Assembly: GCA_004794655.1 (NCBI GenBank)
Contig: SMMW01000622.1
Span: 11,846,501 to 11,910,500 of the forward strand
Length of the DNA: 64,000 nucleotides
Direction: 5' to 3'
Origin: Marisa cornuarietis
Lineage: Eukaryota; Mollusca; Gastropoda; Architaenioglossa; Ampullariidae
Below the pieces are notes generated by a model, which made no database searches, had not been told where the DNA came from, and saw nothing but the letters and a program-made list of their open reading frames with translations. The translations under genes were made by a program, and so were the position numbers. Positions 50,201 through 63,880 of this stretch are shown one piece after another (the first letter of the stretch is position 1; every line of letters starts with the position of its first letter).

Positions 50201-51421
50201 GACTTTCTTGCCAGTGAGGTGGAGGACAAACTAGGTAACATTTTTTTTTATTGTAGCAGCTTTTTTTCCCTTTGAGACGTCATTTCCGTTTTCATCAACT
50301 ATTATTGATTTGCATGCCCATCTTTATGTGAACCCTATTTTTCTGTCAAAAATAACCAGAAAATCATGTTATGTGTTTAGCGCCTTCATTTAAGAAAGGT
50401 GGCCTCTGTTTCTGCTGTCCTTCAAAGGGAAGAAAAAATGGAAATGTTAATGGCCAAGGACGCCCTGAAGTCTTATTCCTCAAGCAGTTTTATATCCAAC
50501 GTTGCTCCAAACATAGGTAGTAAATAATTTAATATCTTATTTCTTAACAAAGGCTTTAAAAAATAGCGAAGTTTGGTATAGTGTCTCGTGTTCATGGGTC
50601 TAGCTAAGTCACTTCAAGTTGACTGAATTGATATAACTCTAGTGCTAATTTAAAGAATAGAAGAAACAATATGAATGCTTAGAAATGTGACAAACTTCAA
50701 AAGTAAATATGTCATCTCATGTTTCACACCTGATTGCTAGCTACTATATTTTCTTTCTTCGGGTGTTATAGCAGAAAGCAAAATAGTTACTCAAGGCAAA
50801 TAGATACCATTTATTCTGTTGTGCCTGTTTGACCCATTAGAACCAAGAGAATTTATGTTCGCCTTTCTTTTTTGCCTGAAAAAAAACGGGTGAGAAGAGG
50901 AAATTGTGTGTAGAGGAAATGCGCAGTCCATGATTTCATAACTAGCTTGTGTCAACTATTCTGTTGACATATAAACCCAATTGCGGAAAAGCCTGAATAG
51001 TACTAGCAAAAGCATATTTCAAAAATATTATAAAAATTTTTGTTATGGTTTATCACCAAATATGCATCGTTAAATAGCAATACATTACTATTCTCATCAA
51101 CATAGATCAGAAGTTCAGACTAAGAAAGAGTTTCGACAGGATGATACATAATATGACATTGTATAGATTATATGGTGCTATTTTCGTGACATTATTTTTC
51201 ATGACCATCTCTTCCTGGTGACCAAAGCTCTGGAGTGAAATAATAGTCACGACAGTTCCTAATTTCATCTCGTTTGGCACATTCCACCTAGCTGATATTA
51301 AATTTGAAGACTTTCTTTCTTCTTTCTCCACTCAGTATTTGTAAAGGGTGATACTAAGGTATAGTCCACATCTGTCTGTTACTTGTTGAATCTGGAGCTT
51401 AAGAATTCCTTTTTTCCTTTA

Positions 51422-51482
51422 GTGCTAACTTAATGCGTTAGCACATCGGACTCGGTCGAGTGGCCTTGGGTACAGTTCTCAT
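51422..51482 (+). repeat. Possible degenerate tRNA-like element
   Basis: GCGTTAGCACATCGGACTC, then about 13 nt, then GGGTACAGTTCTC resembles a D-arm, anticodon and T-arm layout. The first part also forms a perfect 8-bp inverted repeat, GTGCTAAC and GTTAGCAC (51422-51429 and 51437-51444). It is too diverged to call a tRNA gene and may be an old SINE head. Confidence 0.3.
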
Positions 51483-53340
51483 TTTCGTCACACGTAAGAT
51501 TTCCTTTTAAGTCAGGACTAAATCACCCTGGTACAGTCTTAACTGATGATGTTGCTTAAAATGCCGCCAATCAACCGTTTTCTCAGGATTAGGATGGGGT
51601 TCTTTGATGTCTGCAAGATTAGACTGAAATGATAGACTTCTTGTAGCTTTCAGTGATTAATTAATTAGCGAGCTCCAATTTTTCTCCGGGATTTAGAGTA
51701 AGGCCTTTGAAGCCCCCGTGGTGTACACAAGAGAGACGTGTTCTTGTGACCACCCTCCGATTCCCCGTAGAATAGCGTTTACGCAGCAAAACTTGAGCTT
51801 TATAAGAGACTCAGTTCTCTTCCCTTGTACTAAGGTGCGCGCTGACACTTTACCAGGGACGTCCGTTCCCTGGTGAAAACTGGGTGTTCTGGTGGCCATT
51901 ACTTTATTTTTGTGATACAGTATTTGTAATAAAAAATTTTAAAAAGCATAAAAATAATATAAATAAATATATTTTAAAATGCATCCATCCCGTCAGGTGA
52001 ATCGGAGATTATGCTGATTTCTGTGAAACGAGTGAAAATGACGTATGAGCCGGGATTGATCCTTTTCCTACTCAATCCTATTTAACCAGTTCGAATCATA
52101 CAGTAAATATGTTTGAAGTTTCTCCAGTTTTCATGAAGTCATCTCATGAAGTCATTTCATAGCACATTAAGTCCTGAATGCGAATGAATCACAGAAGACC
52201 CTTTGCCATTCACAATTAAAGCGTCGATAATGGCCATGAACCACCAAAGTCCACAGCCGCTTTCAAGTGTATTTTTGCATGGTTGTTAAACTGAGTTATT
52301 TGCCCTTCCTGCCTTAGTCACGATATCATTATTAGTCATTAGTCTGCCAGCTTCATCGTCGGTTTTTTTTTAATGAATTCAGTTGCACAAATGCTATATA
52401 CTTTAATGTTTATTTATTTATATACTTATTTATTCCTTCCGTTCATTTATATTGTGCTGGAGGAGGCGAACTGAAACAGAGCGCGCTACTCTTAACTCTT
52501 CTGAGCTTTTGATGGATTTGTTTAAGTCAGCAGATTTTTATTTGAAATGGTAACTATTTATGGTTACTTTATATGATTTTCCCTCTCAACAAATCGTTAA
52601 TTATGTAAAAAAAATGTGAAATCTTCTATTTTATTAACAGCATTGAGTAAAATTTGTCTCCGCCTCATTAGGATGTAATTTACGTTTTCACCATTGATAG
52701 AAAAAGTATTTCACTTAAGGATATCAGGAACTATTTATAGTTCGGGACCACAATTCCTATTACATTGGCAAAAAAAAAAAAGGTTCCAGCTTGTATCTCT
52801 TGGCAGCCTTTTTTTAATTTCCCGTGGCCATCATGGGACCAAGGTCCGTACTCCACAGTTCGCATAGGTATGATATTGTTGCTCTGTTACATTAAGAGGA
52901 TTCACTACATCAAGCTTCTGTCTCATTTGCAATTACATAAGATGTAAAATTTGGTGTAACGATAAATCTTTTATAACTTGCAGTTCTAATTATTGGAATA
53001 AGAATTTTCTACTCGTAATCGTTGATTGTTCTCCTGCCGAAGAAAGACACGTTGGTCTACAAAATTGCATCCTTTAAAAAAGTTAATGTGCGATCGTATT
53101 TGCCGTGGTCCTACTACTTTCACTGCGGTATAAAGACCTTGTTTTACAAAACTGTTTCATCAGTTACTGCTTGTATGTCTTAACGACTGATTTTATTCCT
53201 TTCTCTGCTTTTAAACACTGGCAAACGCATGCGATCTGGCACTCAATCACACCTTGCGAAGAGCAGTTACTTGGTTTGTGGATCCTGCTTATGTATCGTG
53301 CTGAGATGCATATATACATGTTCACCTTTATCGCCATTTC

Positions 53341-53378
53341 CTATATATATATTTACATATATATCTATATCTATATAC
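53341..53378. repeat. TA-rich microsatellite
   Basis: Interrupted TATA and CTATAT units. Confidence 0.9.
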
Positions 53379-54509
53379 TGTTCAATTTATTATAAGCAAC
53401 AAGCACACCCATATTTTACTCTGTGTGCTCGTGTTACATATGTTCATTGTATGTGGGTAACGGTGATTCTTTGTGGATCTTTTGTTGGCCTGGTTTGGAC
53501 TTTTTTTTTTTTTTGGAAAGCAGCATCTCTGACCTCGACAGAGTCATGGCAGGGTTCAGAAGATGAGTATGCTGTTCTAGTTGCATCATGTCATTTTTCA
53601 CGTTCACTACACGAAAGCTGTTTTCGGGGAGAGGGTGGGGGGTACATAGATAGGAGGTGACTCCTCTCTTCTCATTCCCGTGCAAAAGTTGTGAGATAAA
53701 TACGACAAATGACAAGGCACCAAAATATTTTTGTTGACCAGTTCACAAAGCATTGAACCATTTCTGACCAACTCCATTTTTGTTAATGAACGCCACTGCT
53801 ACTGCCGTTCAGGTAATTTGTTCTTACCTGTGTTTGCCTGTTGCTTCTTAACGTGTTTCACACGTCTGGCAGTCCTCTGGTTCATTCCATACATCTTTCT
53901 ATTTCTGTGATATCAGGCATAAAAGAGTTTAAAAAAAAGAGAGAAGCAAACATTCATATATATCTTCTCTATTTTCAATTAAAATGAAACAGAGCCATAT
54001 TAGAATACATGTTGATGTGTTCTGTTCTTTATTTGAAGCATAAGTGAAGCTTATTGTGATGTTTTGCTTGTGTGAGCTTGAATGTTGTGCGAGGTATGCA
54101 GGAGACAGGTGTGAATGAATTAGCAGCGCGTATGGGGGAAAAATAGCTGATATCAATCGCTTGTGTGAATAGGTAATGTATAGACAGAGGGAACGTGTAA
54201 CGAACGTGGAACAGATAAAATCATATTTCCTGATGATCAGGTTAACAATGGACATGTGTATGTGCCAATCTACACATCAGTTGATTCAAATGTCAGAATG
54301 TGATTGGACAATAATCACTATAGACACTAAATTATAACAATAGATGTCAGAACAGGATAGCAAAGAGACAATAATGAGAACACTAGCGAAGATGAACAAA
54401 GAGATGGAGAGAACAAGGTGAAACGAAATACCATGTCTACGCTATGCCACTGCTTAAAATATGAAGGAGTTGATGACTGGAACATCAATTTTAAATGAAT
54501 AGTAAAGGT

Positions 54510-54713
54510 TTATTTCCTTTTTGGTATGCCAGGTTCAGTATGAAATACTATAATTCTCCGAATCTCAGGGAAATATTCCCCTTCTTTGTTGAGATACACG
54601 CCTACAAACATCGCCATGCAAATAGAAAGGTCAACACCATACACATCAAGATTGTACGTAGATAACTTTACGTCGTCAAGACTACAGCCAATGGTAAAGT
54701 TCTCAATATACAT
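54510..54713 (-). CDS. Candidate small ORF, unknown product
   Basis: A 67-codon ATG-started frame with varied, protein-like composition (two Cys, mixed hydrophobic stretch VDLSICMAMFVGVYL, C-terminal PGIPKRK). A TGA lies 4 codons upstream of the ATG in the same frame. An AATAAA overlaps the stop region. It could be a terminal exon or a chance frame in AT-rich DNA; no family recognised. Confidence 0.15.
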   Translation of the reverse strand: MYIENFTIGCSLDDVKLSTYNLDVYGVDLSICMAMFVGVYLNKEGEYFPEIRRIIVFHTEPGIPKRK

Positions 54714-57700
54714 TAGGCCAATCGGAGGTCAAACATAACATTATGAGATGGCTCATATGCATTGTGATGTTTACAAAGGTGTTTAGGGGAAAATAGTATC
54801 TTGGCTGAACTTTACCCAATCTTTAGAAGAACTAAATTGCACCACACTGCACCCTCAAGATTCGAGCAGCACCCTAGTGATGATAAAGCAAAGCCTACAG
54901 AAAAAGTATTCACAGTAAATAAAGTACAATAGTTCTGGGAATATAAGGGCACGTGCGACTAAATATTGGAGTCAACGTAGTGAAATGATAGGCAGATCTA
55001 GGACCAGAATAAGGGACAGGAATATATGTGTCTTAGGGCTTGCTAAAAGAATATGGACTGTCAACGGAATCCTGCAGAAACAGCTGAATAATGAATTGTG
55101 ACGGCAGAGTAGTACGTGATCTGTGGGAGAAAGATTAAAGATCGGGAAAAAAAGAAGCAGTTCTGTGGGATGGCAAAGCTGGTGGGAAGAGAAAGAGAAC
55201 TGAAAGCAAAAGCGACACCTTGACAGAGGGAGATTACAAAAGGACTATTCTGATTCACGTGCAACACATTGTGAAAAGGTCAGGGGCATACAGTCACTCG
55301 CCTACCAGCTTTTCTCGCTGGGCCCGTTTGCATGTGGGATCACTACACGCGTGGTTGAGAGAGATGCTGGCCTGTATAGAACCCACAGCCCAGAAAATGT
55401 CCTGCGGGGAGGGGAGGAGATGGTCCTGTACATCTCTTAGACAAGCCAAGGACATCGGGATCAGACATCCAGCCCACGCCTTCCGCCATTTTTTTTCTTT
55501 TTGTGGTGGCATCTGGATTGTGGCGTACATCAATATGGCGAATGGATTCCACTCGCCTTAGTGTTGAGGGGTGGGGGGAAAGCAAAAGTCTGCAGCTCCG
55601 TTTCTTCCTAATCCAGAGAACATGAAATTATTAAATTATTAAAATGAACGCAACGCACTTACATTCTCATGTTCTCTATGCTTCAGAAATGGTCTGAAGT
55701 TTTGCAGGTGAAGCAAGACAGTAACTGGTCATAAATACCATAAACATTGTGCCAACGTTTGACAAATGTAAACACGCACTACACAGGCATTGTCCTTCAT
55801 ATACACATTTATCTATTACCACTGTGCACCAATAACTGATGGAAGTGTCTAAAAACAAAAAGCACGATTCTGACTAATAATATGAGATGTCAATCGGTCA
55901 TCATTGTTAAAGAGTGAAACTTCTGGCAAATTAGTTGCATATTCATCATCTAATATCATACAAATCACTCAAAAGTATGGCATCGCAAAAGCAGCATTTG
56001 TCCACAAGTTCCACATTTTAACTAACATAAAATGGATAGAGATATTGACAGAAGTAAGCAGATGAAGACAAATTGATAGATTGTGGGTTCTTTAAATATA
56101 GCATTCGCGTGGGCTGGACTGTTTTCACTGGCACTCTGTCGACATACTGTGGCTGCAACCTACCCTCTCTCAAGTACCAAGACAACTTTGCACGCGATTA
56201 AGGCATCACGAGGAATCCTGACACGCTGCCTTGCAGATTATGCATCAGTGCGTGCAATTGCTGGAAAATCTTTTGCACGACCGTCCCTTTCCGCCATCTA
56301 TTGGGCCGTGGCAAATGAGGCGATAAATTCGTAAGCTTCAGATCACATCTTTCCAGAACGAAGCACAGGGAGAGGGGAGAAAAAGAAAGAAAACCGACGC
56401 AGCTTGCAATACGCTTAGTGACACCCATTGTACCTCTACGTGTTGAAGGCACGTTTGTACGTGTCCTGGATTCTCAATCATTTCTTTCTTTGACACTTCC
56501 TTAGCCTTTATCACCTTCGCCCGACATCTCAGATGTAGAAGAGATCGAACAAACGTTATCGATTAAGCCATCGGCCCATTTCAGTGGGGAAGAGGGAGAA
56601 AGAGAAAGAGAGAAAAAAATAGAGGGAAACAGACAATGAAAACTATTTTTTTTACGAGGATGATAGGATATTTAATAACATGCTTTTCTCCATCTAGCAC
56701 TGGTATGAAAGAGGGACAATTACAACAACTTGCTAAAAAAAAACTACAATATGAATAGTATCATACGAGAAGAGAACGGATGGTTCAAGTACTACAAAGG
56801 TAGAAATGACTTATATTTACAAGATATTTCTGGGGTCATGAAGTAGCTGCAAAAATGCTTTTAAGGAGTGATTTTGTGTGTAAGTTCAATGCAGGCTCTA
56901 TTACGAGTTTTGCCAGCGCTTTCTAAGAGATTAAGGAGAGGGGGGAGAGAGAGAGAGAAAGCTTTAGATGGGGAATAGTTAAAGAGAGACAGAGAGATAA
57001 AGGCAGTAAAGAGAGACAGAGATAGCAACACGCTCCTGTTAGTGCAGCCGCCTTTCACTCGCTTGCGTGAATAGGACTCATTTCATCTTCTTTATTACCA
57101 CTACCTGTGTTATATAACGCCTTCTGTTGCCCTCGAGCCCTGTTATTTCTACCGATTGTCTAAGACTCTGACACTGGCACAATACAGCAGAAGGTTGTCT
57201 AAAATCTTCAGCTCAGCAAATGTTTTACCCGTCTACGGAAATAAAGTTTGGGCCCAGAAGAGCTTTGGGCACGTAAGCATCTCATGTCTCCGATATAAAA
57301 TAGCTGAGGGCTGTATATATTATCTCCATTATAAATTACCTGGTGAAAGCAGACACACTGGCAGCTGAATCGGGAATAGTGCCACCCAAATGTCGAAGTC
57401 GTGGGAGTCATGTTTTAGTATTTTTATTTCTTTTATTATTCCTTTATTAATTCATAAACATCTGCTCCACCAAAATACGTTCCCCATTTGTCTTCAATAG
57501 AAGCCCAGTATTCTGAGGTTCCCGAACCAGATAAAACACAATCGTCTGTTGGACCGCATCCGTCTCCTTTGCAATATAGTTTGAATTTCCATCACATCAA
57601 ACCAAAGACGGATTTTTTTTCACCTAGGGCTTAATTGCATTGAGAGATTGAATCTGCAAGCATACGCGGAACAAATATGTCTGTAAAACGAAGAAAGGAA

Positions 57701-59377
57701 CTGGTGGTGTTGCAAAGGTGCAGAAATGTCGTCTTTCATCACTCTTTTTGAAGAACACGAGTGGCACGGCAATAACCACCTATGAACTTGTACTCTCTCT
57801 CTCTCCCTGAATAGCTCTCTCACTCCCACACACACATTTGGATAACTTTTGGTAAAAGTGCAGGACGTCTTCGCTCGGTCTTGCGATCGGATACATTGCG
57901 ACTACACTAGTCTGCGAGTCTGGCCAGGCAGGTAGAAAGTTTTCCTAACGCCAGCTGTTATTATAGGCAAAGTTAACTTCAGCAGTCGTCTGGTGCCTTG
58001 TAATTCTTTTGTAATAATACCCATATTGTGTGACTGATTTTTGAATAATATCCATCTTGTGTCTCGGTCTCTATCTTTGTTTTTCTGTGCACACATAATC
58101 TTTGTGCATGTCAATGTGGATTTAAATACTTGAGCTGAAAAAGCTATACTTAATTATGATATGTAGTGAAGGCTATTGACAGAACACTGCCTAGCTGTCT
58201 TGGACAAAAATACTTAATTATCTTCCACTTTTCAAGGGTATACCGAGAGCGATAAACGAGATAAAAGTGCCTTTGACCGTGTACATGACATTGTCTCTTT
58301 TTTCTGCATAACAGTGTGTGTAAAGTAGGGCTTATGTGTCTTCTGAATGCTCAGCATCACTTTTTTATTTATGTAAAGGAGATAAGATTGCTTGTTTTGC
58401 CTAGTTCTGTTACACTAATATGAAAATCTGATTTTCTCAGTACATTAGTCTTATGGAAATTACTTGGTTCCAAGTGAACAGACGCGTTATGAATGCTAGC
58501 CCCGGCTCCTTGTCTTGAGGCGACATTATAATCATGGACGAGTGGAATCGTTTGACTGACAAAAAGCTGATTCCAATCTTCCTTCAGTCTATTAACCCAG
58601 CTGCCAGCAGGTGTAAGTTCACGTACTATTCTGTCTCTCCTCCGTGTTACGAAGAAGAAATATTGGATGTATGAGCGGTGTCGCTAAGGTAGTATATCGG
58701 TTCTGTCTCGACTGGTTGTCGATGAAGGGGAGGTGTATGACTTAATGGAACGAAGAGAAACATTATGCTTGAGTCTTGCTAGTTATTCTTTTATTTCTCA
58801 CATTTGGATGTCTGATTGTTGATGTATTGCGTGGAATTTCGCAGTGTGCAATAACCCGGTCGTGCGTTTTACTGAGGTAAATATACGAACAAGCGAATAA
58901 GACATTAAACTTCCTAACAGAGAGTACGGGATAATGTCCATCATGACGCCTTCCTGAGCTTCCGTTAGTGATGATACCCAGTCATCGCCTTTTGTGTTCT
59001 TTGCGCTAAATCTTCTCGAAGTCAAAGTTAGTACGGATAAATGTCGCCTTTTATGTCCGAATTGACAGTTTTCTATTTCTTATCCGGTGAACAAAATTTC
59101 TTGTTTAGAGTCTATCGTAGTCTTCTTTCGTCTTTTTAGAAAGTTGGATCAGTTGAAGGTATGGGAGATAACCCAGATCTGTAGTCTCATCTCTCCCTGC
59201 GGGCAGACGCAAGCCTCTTCTTACACCGCAGCCTGATGTTCGTGTCCACTTGATGACCCGGGAGACTTGTTAGGACCATATCTTCTATGGCTTCAAGCAG
59301 ATGTTTGCTGTCTACTCTTACATTGGTCTCTACACTCCTTCACCGACAACCTGATTAATGAAGTTCAGTCACTCCTC

Positions 59378-59385
59378 TGTGTGTG

Positions 59386-59450
<65 letters not shown>
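59378..59450. repeat. Compound (GT)n(GCGT)n microsatellite
   Basis: (GT)11 then about twelve perfect GCGT units; the reverse-complement form of the arrays at 13.3 and 30.3 kb. Confidence 0.97.
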
Positions 59451-59451
<1 letters not shown>

Positions 59452-59909
59452 GGATGGTCAAAGATATGATTTTGTTTGGCTGCCAAGGAGCTCGGTTCCT
59501 GTTCTAAATCATAACTCTTCGGGGCTTTCAACCGCATGTTGAAGTTAGCTCCTCAAAAACTCTGGTGTAGGGTGGTGGCACCAGAAAATGCTTTTGATCC
59601 ACTGATGTTTTAAAAATCATTGGTTTGTTTTTTCGTGGTAGAATTGGATGTAACTTTAGGCATTAATGATAGGTTGTTTTAAAAGTTTAATTCTTCATAC
59701 GGTGCACCAAAAGACATTAAATAAACAAAAGGATTTTCTTTTACTTTGGTTTTTCAGACTTCCAAAACAGAAGTAGAAGTCGGATTTTTGACTGTTTGCA
59801 CTGTAAAGGTAATATTTTGATATGAAATCTAAGCTGACAGTCAAAAGACTTGCAGCACTGTGATGTGACATAAAAAAACCACACGGTAAAGTTTTGTTAT
59901 ACAAAGCAA

Positions 59910-60094
59910 TTTTTTTATTTGGTGTTTTACGCCGAGCCAGCAACTAAGGCTATATCACGGCAAGGCAGCCAGCCCTGTAAACAGATGCCACATGCAGAGA
60001 AAGAACAGCGTGCCCGAGACGAGAACTGAACCCAGTACAGCCAACCTTCACTGTATTGGTGACAGACGCAAACCGTTGCGCCACCGGACCGCCC
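59910..60094 (-). mobile_element. tRNA-derived SINE, copy 6 (youngest, nearly full length)
   Basis: Full body on the minus strand. The A-box-like TGGCGCAACGG is read from 60073-60083, the B-box-like GGGTTCAGTTCTC from 60021-60033, the 3' end GCGTAAAACACC lies near 59925, and an A-rich tail is read from 59910-59919. A perfect 15-bp target-site duplication, TGTTATACAAAGCAA, is at 59895-59909 and 60097-60111. The intact duplication and fuller length make it the most recent insertion seen here. Confidence 0.93.
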
Positions 60095-61970
60095 TGTGTT
60101 ATACAAAGCAAATCTGTTGCTTCCACGAATGAGAATTTTTAAATCCGTTAGTTCAGTTTTTCGCTTTTATGATATCCCATCTTTTACTCACAGCTGAGAC
60201 GCAACTAAAAATCGAAAAAAATTAAACCAACATGAAAATAGCAAAAACAATTGAAATGAAAATAATTTACTGCCAGTAAAGGATGCAGCTGTTGATCACT
60301 TTCTTAGCACGCAATTCAAATTGCAACGTTTAAAAAAAACAGGATGCTGTCTCTGAATTTTAACAAATGGAAAAAAAACAAGCTAAAAACATGCGGGTGC
60401 TCCTTGCTCTGCATTTGCGCTGGGAGGTGAAATCCCTTTAGAACAAGGCAGCTGAGAGTGAGTAGGGCTTCGCTAAAAGAAATTTTTTTTTAGCAAAGTA
60501 ATGAGCACTGCTTTTGTCCCTGGAGAATTCCTTCACTCTCCCTGGAAAAGGAAACTAGAGGCGAGGAAAAATCATCGCGAATCGTAGCTCCCAATTAACA
60601 TTCTAGAAGCTCGAAAATTAAGGTCATACAATGTTATGTTTGGTGTCTTTTCATGCTGATAGAAAACCAATCAAAGACTGACTGACATAAGAAGCTACGG
60701 GCTTCTGTGTTTGAAAAGGAAAACAAAAAAGTGAGGAAACTTTTAAGCTGCACGGTTTCCTTTCAAGAAAAAGTTTTGTTTTTTCAAAGACAAGCTAGAA
60801 CTTAATATGATTCATTCAGAACTGCTTGTCACATACTCTCTAATTATAGTCCACAGTAAGATTGCATCCTCGTTTTGCTCTTGAGACTAAGCAGACCTGC
60901 CAATATTCAACTTTAATGTTTAGTGCACATAAACATAAAAGTACTCATAACTAACATCAATCATATTTGTAAACTGACTTAGCAGTTTTCGGACCTAAGT
61001 TCCAACAAACTGTTATGTAGAATGCTATTGATTTATCCTAATTTGGATCAATCTTCATCTCCCAGTCCGATTGTCTCTCTCTCTCTCCTTCTCTCTTTCA
61101 TCTTAACCATGGGGGGGGGGGAAGGAAGGTAAGATAAGTTTAAAGAGGCGGTTTGGAAATAATGACTGTGTACTATTATTTCTTATCTACAATGACACCG
61201 ACTGTACAAGTCCCTCATAATTCCCATCCGGCTTTACGGATCCTAAACGACGGAATTGTCTGATGATGCAGAAAAAAAGAATGGTGGGCATAAAAAGATA
61301 TGATTTATCGTGTAAGCAGTACACGGAACTATCACTATCAACACAACTTGGATGTCTTGGCTGTGGTAGCTTATGTGGCGTTACAGGACCCCTCACGAAC
61401 GATGTTTGTCAGTCGTCTTTGACAAACAGGTGACCTCGTGTAGTCAGCAAGGCCACGTCACACACTGGTAATACTGTGAGCACCTGGGACCACTGCTGGG
61501 AGTTCATTCTACGCCGCTGACACCTACCCGTGGGATCAAGCAGTCAACGCTTCTGGATGCCACAGGTGTCTTTTAAGGTAGGTACGAGTACGTAGACTTT
61601 CTGCTTATAAGCTTGAACAGACGCCCAATGGAAGAACCTTTAACTAATATATTACTCTTAGTTTAGTCTTACAACTGTGTTGTCTATACACTTCAGCTGT
61701 CAAATACGAAAGACTGCTATTTTACAAATAGTAAGATTCCGTACTTCTCCATTGTCGTAAACATTGAACCATTTAAAATAGGTGTGTATATATATATATG
61801 CAAAATATACTGAAGTTACATACATTTTACCATTTGTCACAAGGGGACATACGTTTATCTGAAAATCTTATAAACTCCATTCGATCCTAGTTATCTTTCA
61901 TCATGTAACATATTACTTTAATAAAATGTATCAAACGTTTCCTCGAGTAGACGAGGTTAGAACGTAGTTT

Positions 61971-62025
61971 GGGGACCGCGGCGATACACACGTCTGACTT
62001 GTGTGGCGATTGATCCTCCGAATGC
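61971..62025 (+). repeat. Very degenerate tRNA-like segment
   Basis: GGACCGCGGCGATACACACG, then TCTGACTTGTGTGGCGATTG, then ATCCTCCGAATGC has the rough order of a tRNA head, followed by an A-run at 62032-62040. Support is weak; it may be an old SINE fragment or chance. Confidence 0.18.
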
Positions 62026-62812
62026 TTCACAATAAAAAAATTCTTTTTAGCATCTTAGTGAATACCTCATCACTCAAGCGATCTAGAATGTTCTACATTG
62101 TCACCCTTACGCGCAAACACTAAGCCAAAGACGCATCCGCGAAATGCTTTGTATAGGTAAATGGTTAATTCCTTAAACGTATTGGAATAGAGAATAACTA
62201 ACATCCAGGATAGAAATGTGCTTTTTTTCTTCGGTTAGTGTCAACTCTTTAGATTTTGCAGCATTGGATTCACAGACACACGGAAAACGCCTACTTCGAT
62301 TCCTGTAAAGCTGCACTATATTATTAAATCTGTACTGCTCGGAGTTTTTTGCTAATCATCCGAGTAAACGAGTTTTTTTTCCCTACTACGCAGCTTTATC
62401 GACCAAACTGTAAGGAGTTAATGGAGATTTTCACAGCGTCGTGCTAGAATTAGTCCCATCTGAATAAGTCATTTACGAGTGATTATGACATCCCCACCGA
62501 ACGCCATATCTTTCAATGACTGTTGCTTACCCAGTTTAACGCAAGCCCAACCCTTGTCGCCAAGTATATGCAAATATTTGAGATATTAGCATATACATGG
62601 AGACAAGCTTAGAAATTGTGTCAAACTTTCAATATTATTGAAAAATGACTTATCTGTCGAGAACATAGCTGGAATTTTACATCTTACAATCTGCTGCGTT
62701 ATATATCACCACTGGACGTGACGTTTCATGGGTTCCATCAAAGCTCCTCGGGCTGCACACTTAAGCTCTGTTTCCTCCAACAATTTTAAAATGCAGATGC
62801 AGATTTGGTGCG

Positions 62813-62832
62813 GGTGGTGGTGGTGGTGGTGG
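62813..62832. repeat. (GGT)n microsatellite
   Basis: Seven GGT units. Confidence 0.9.
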
Positions 62833-62953
62833 AATAAAAAACCTGAAGACTGAACGCAGAAAGGCATACATATGTTAGCCCGTCCATGAGTTTCCATCCT
62901 GCGCGCGGATGCTTTATGTCTCTTCGTTTTGACGCCATTTGACCTCTTCTTAC

Positions 62954-63134
62954 TCTTTGACCTTTGCAACTTTCTGTTCATCTGCTGCATCCTGGGAATC
63001 AAGCCTTATGGTCCACGCCGTCGTCTGCGTCTTCCCGATGGCCCCGGGGGATGCCTTCTCAGCGCCAGCTTCACGCTTAATAATGTCTTTAATTCTCCAT
63101 AAGTTTGCATAATTCTTCGCTTGGTTTTTCACAT
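62954..63134 (-). other. Candidate internal exon, unknown product
   Basis: On the minus strand a good acceptor (T-rich tract ending TTTTTGTAG) is followed by 181 nt open in one frame, and then a GTAAGA donor-like site whose preceding base is A, not G. The predicted peptide is hydrophilic, rich in Lys, Ala and Glu, and has no low-complexity sequence (for example NLWRIKDIIKREAGAEKA). Without splicing the frame stops at 62950-62952. I recognise no family. It could be an exon of a gene extending past the window, or chance. Confidence 0.25.
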
Positions 63135-63844
63135 CTACAAAAATGAAAAAATAACTTCTCCTTGGGGAATTATAAATCGCTCCGTCATTGGATGGCGGGG
63201 CCAGATTTTCTCTCTCCCTTCAAAGAGGCTAGCTCTAAATTTAAATGTGCTTGCAGAGTGCAGAAAAGATTGGGTTACCATTCATTTTTACCAGCTATGT
63301 GTTCAGTGTAAAGCAGAAGTTCAAATTTTTTAACTGTGCAAAAGCTGTCAGAAAAGCAAATTCTGCTTAAAAAGTGTATGTATGTAAAGCAAGAAGCAGT
63401 TTTGTTATTGCAGATGCTGCTTCTGCCTTCAACTCTTACAAACGTTCATTTTTGTTGTACGGGATTGTGACTGCCAATAAAAAGAATAACTTGACGTGAA
63501 TTTTTTTTCTGATTTTCGCCTTAGTTTAAAGTTTATTGAGCGAGTTTAGAAGTTTCCTAAAGCCAAGGAAAACATTTTAAATTACTTAAATGTGTGCTTC
63601 TTGGGCCTTCAAAAACAAGAAAAATCTCGTTTTCACAGCAGGAGATTATTAGAAATGCTAACGAACTTCGGCTTCAAGACAACAGTCCTGCTCTTACTTC
63701 CCCCGTTTCTATTTGAAATCGAAGTCTTTAGCTACATTAAAAAATATAGTATACGTAAGTAGCATCTGCAGTATTGCCTTCGAAAATACGAAAGACATAA
63801 AGTATCAACAGAAAAGAAGTGATAGGGACATTATGAGGCGTGAA

Positions 63845-63880
63845 CACACACACATATATATATATATATACACACACGCG
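63845..63880. repeat. Compound (CA)(TA)(CA) microsatellite
   Basis: CA run, ten TA units, CA run ending in CGCG. Confidence 0.93.

Larger units (their letters stand above)
44390..51421. other. Putative 3' UTR and downstream non-coding DNA
   Basis: The first 1.3 kb may be 3' UTR. Beyond it, apart from the GT array at 47.2 kb and a 7-bp-arm palindrome AAGGCGGACCGCCTT at 48501-48515, nothing recognisable. Confidence 0.5.
51483..59377. other. Non-coding, no established gene
   Basis: AT-rich with small purine tracts (for example 56.58-56.63 and 56.94-57.02 kb). The only frame with protein-like composition is the 67-codon candidate at 54.5 kb. Confidence 0.55.

Noticed and set aside
59910..60094. 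Possible genuine tRNA gene
   Set aside because: A/B boxes are present but there is no cloverleaf acceptor stem, and the element has a shared body, tail and target-site duplication, so it is a SINE.
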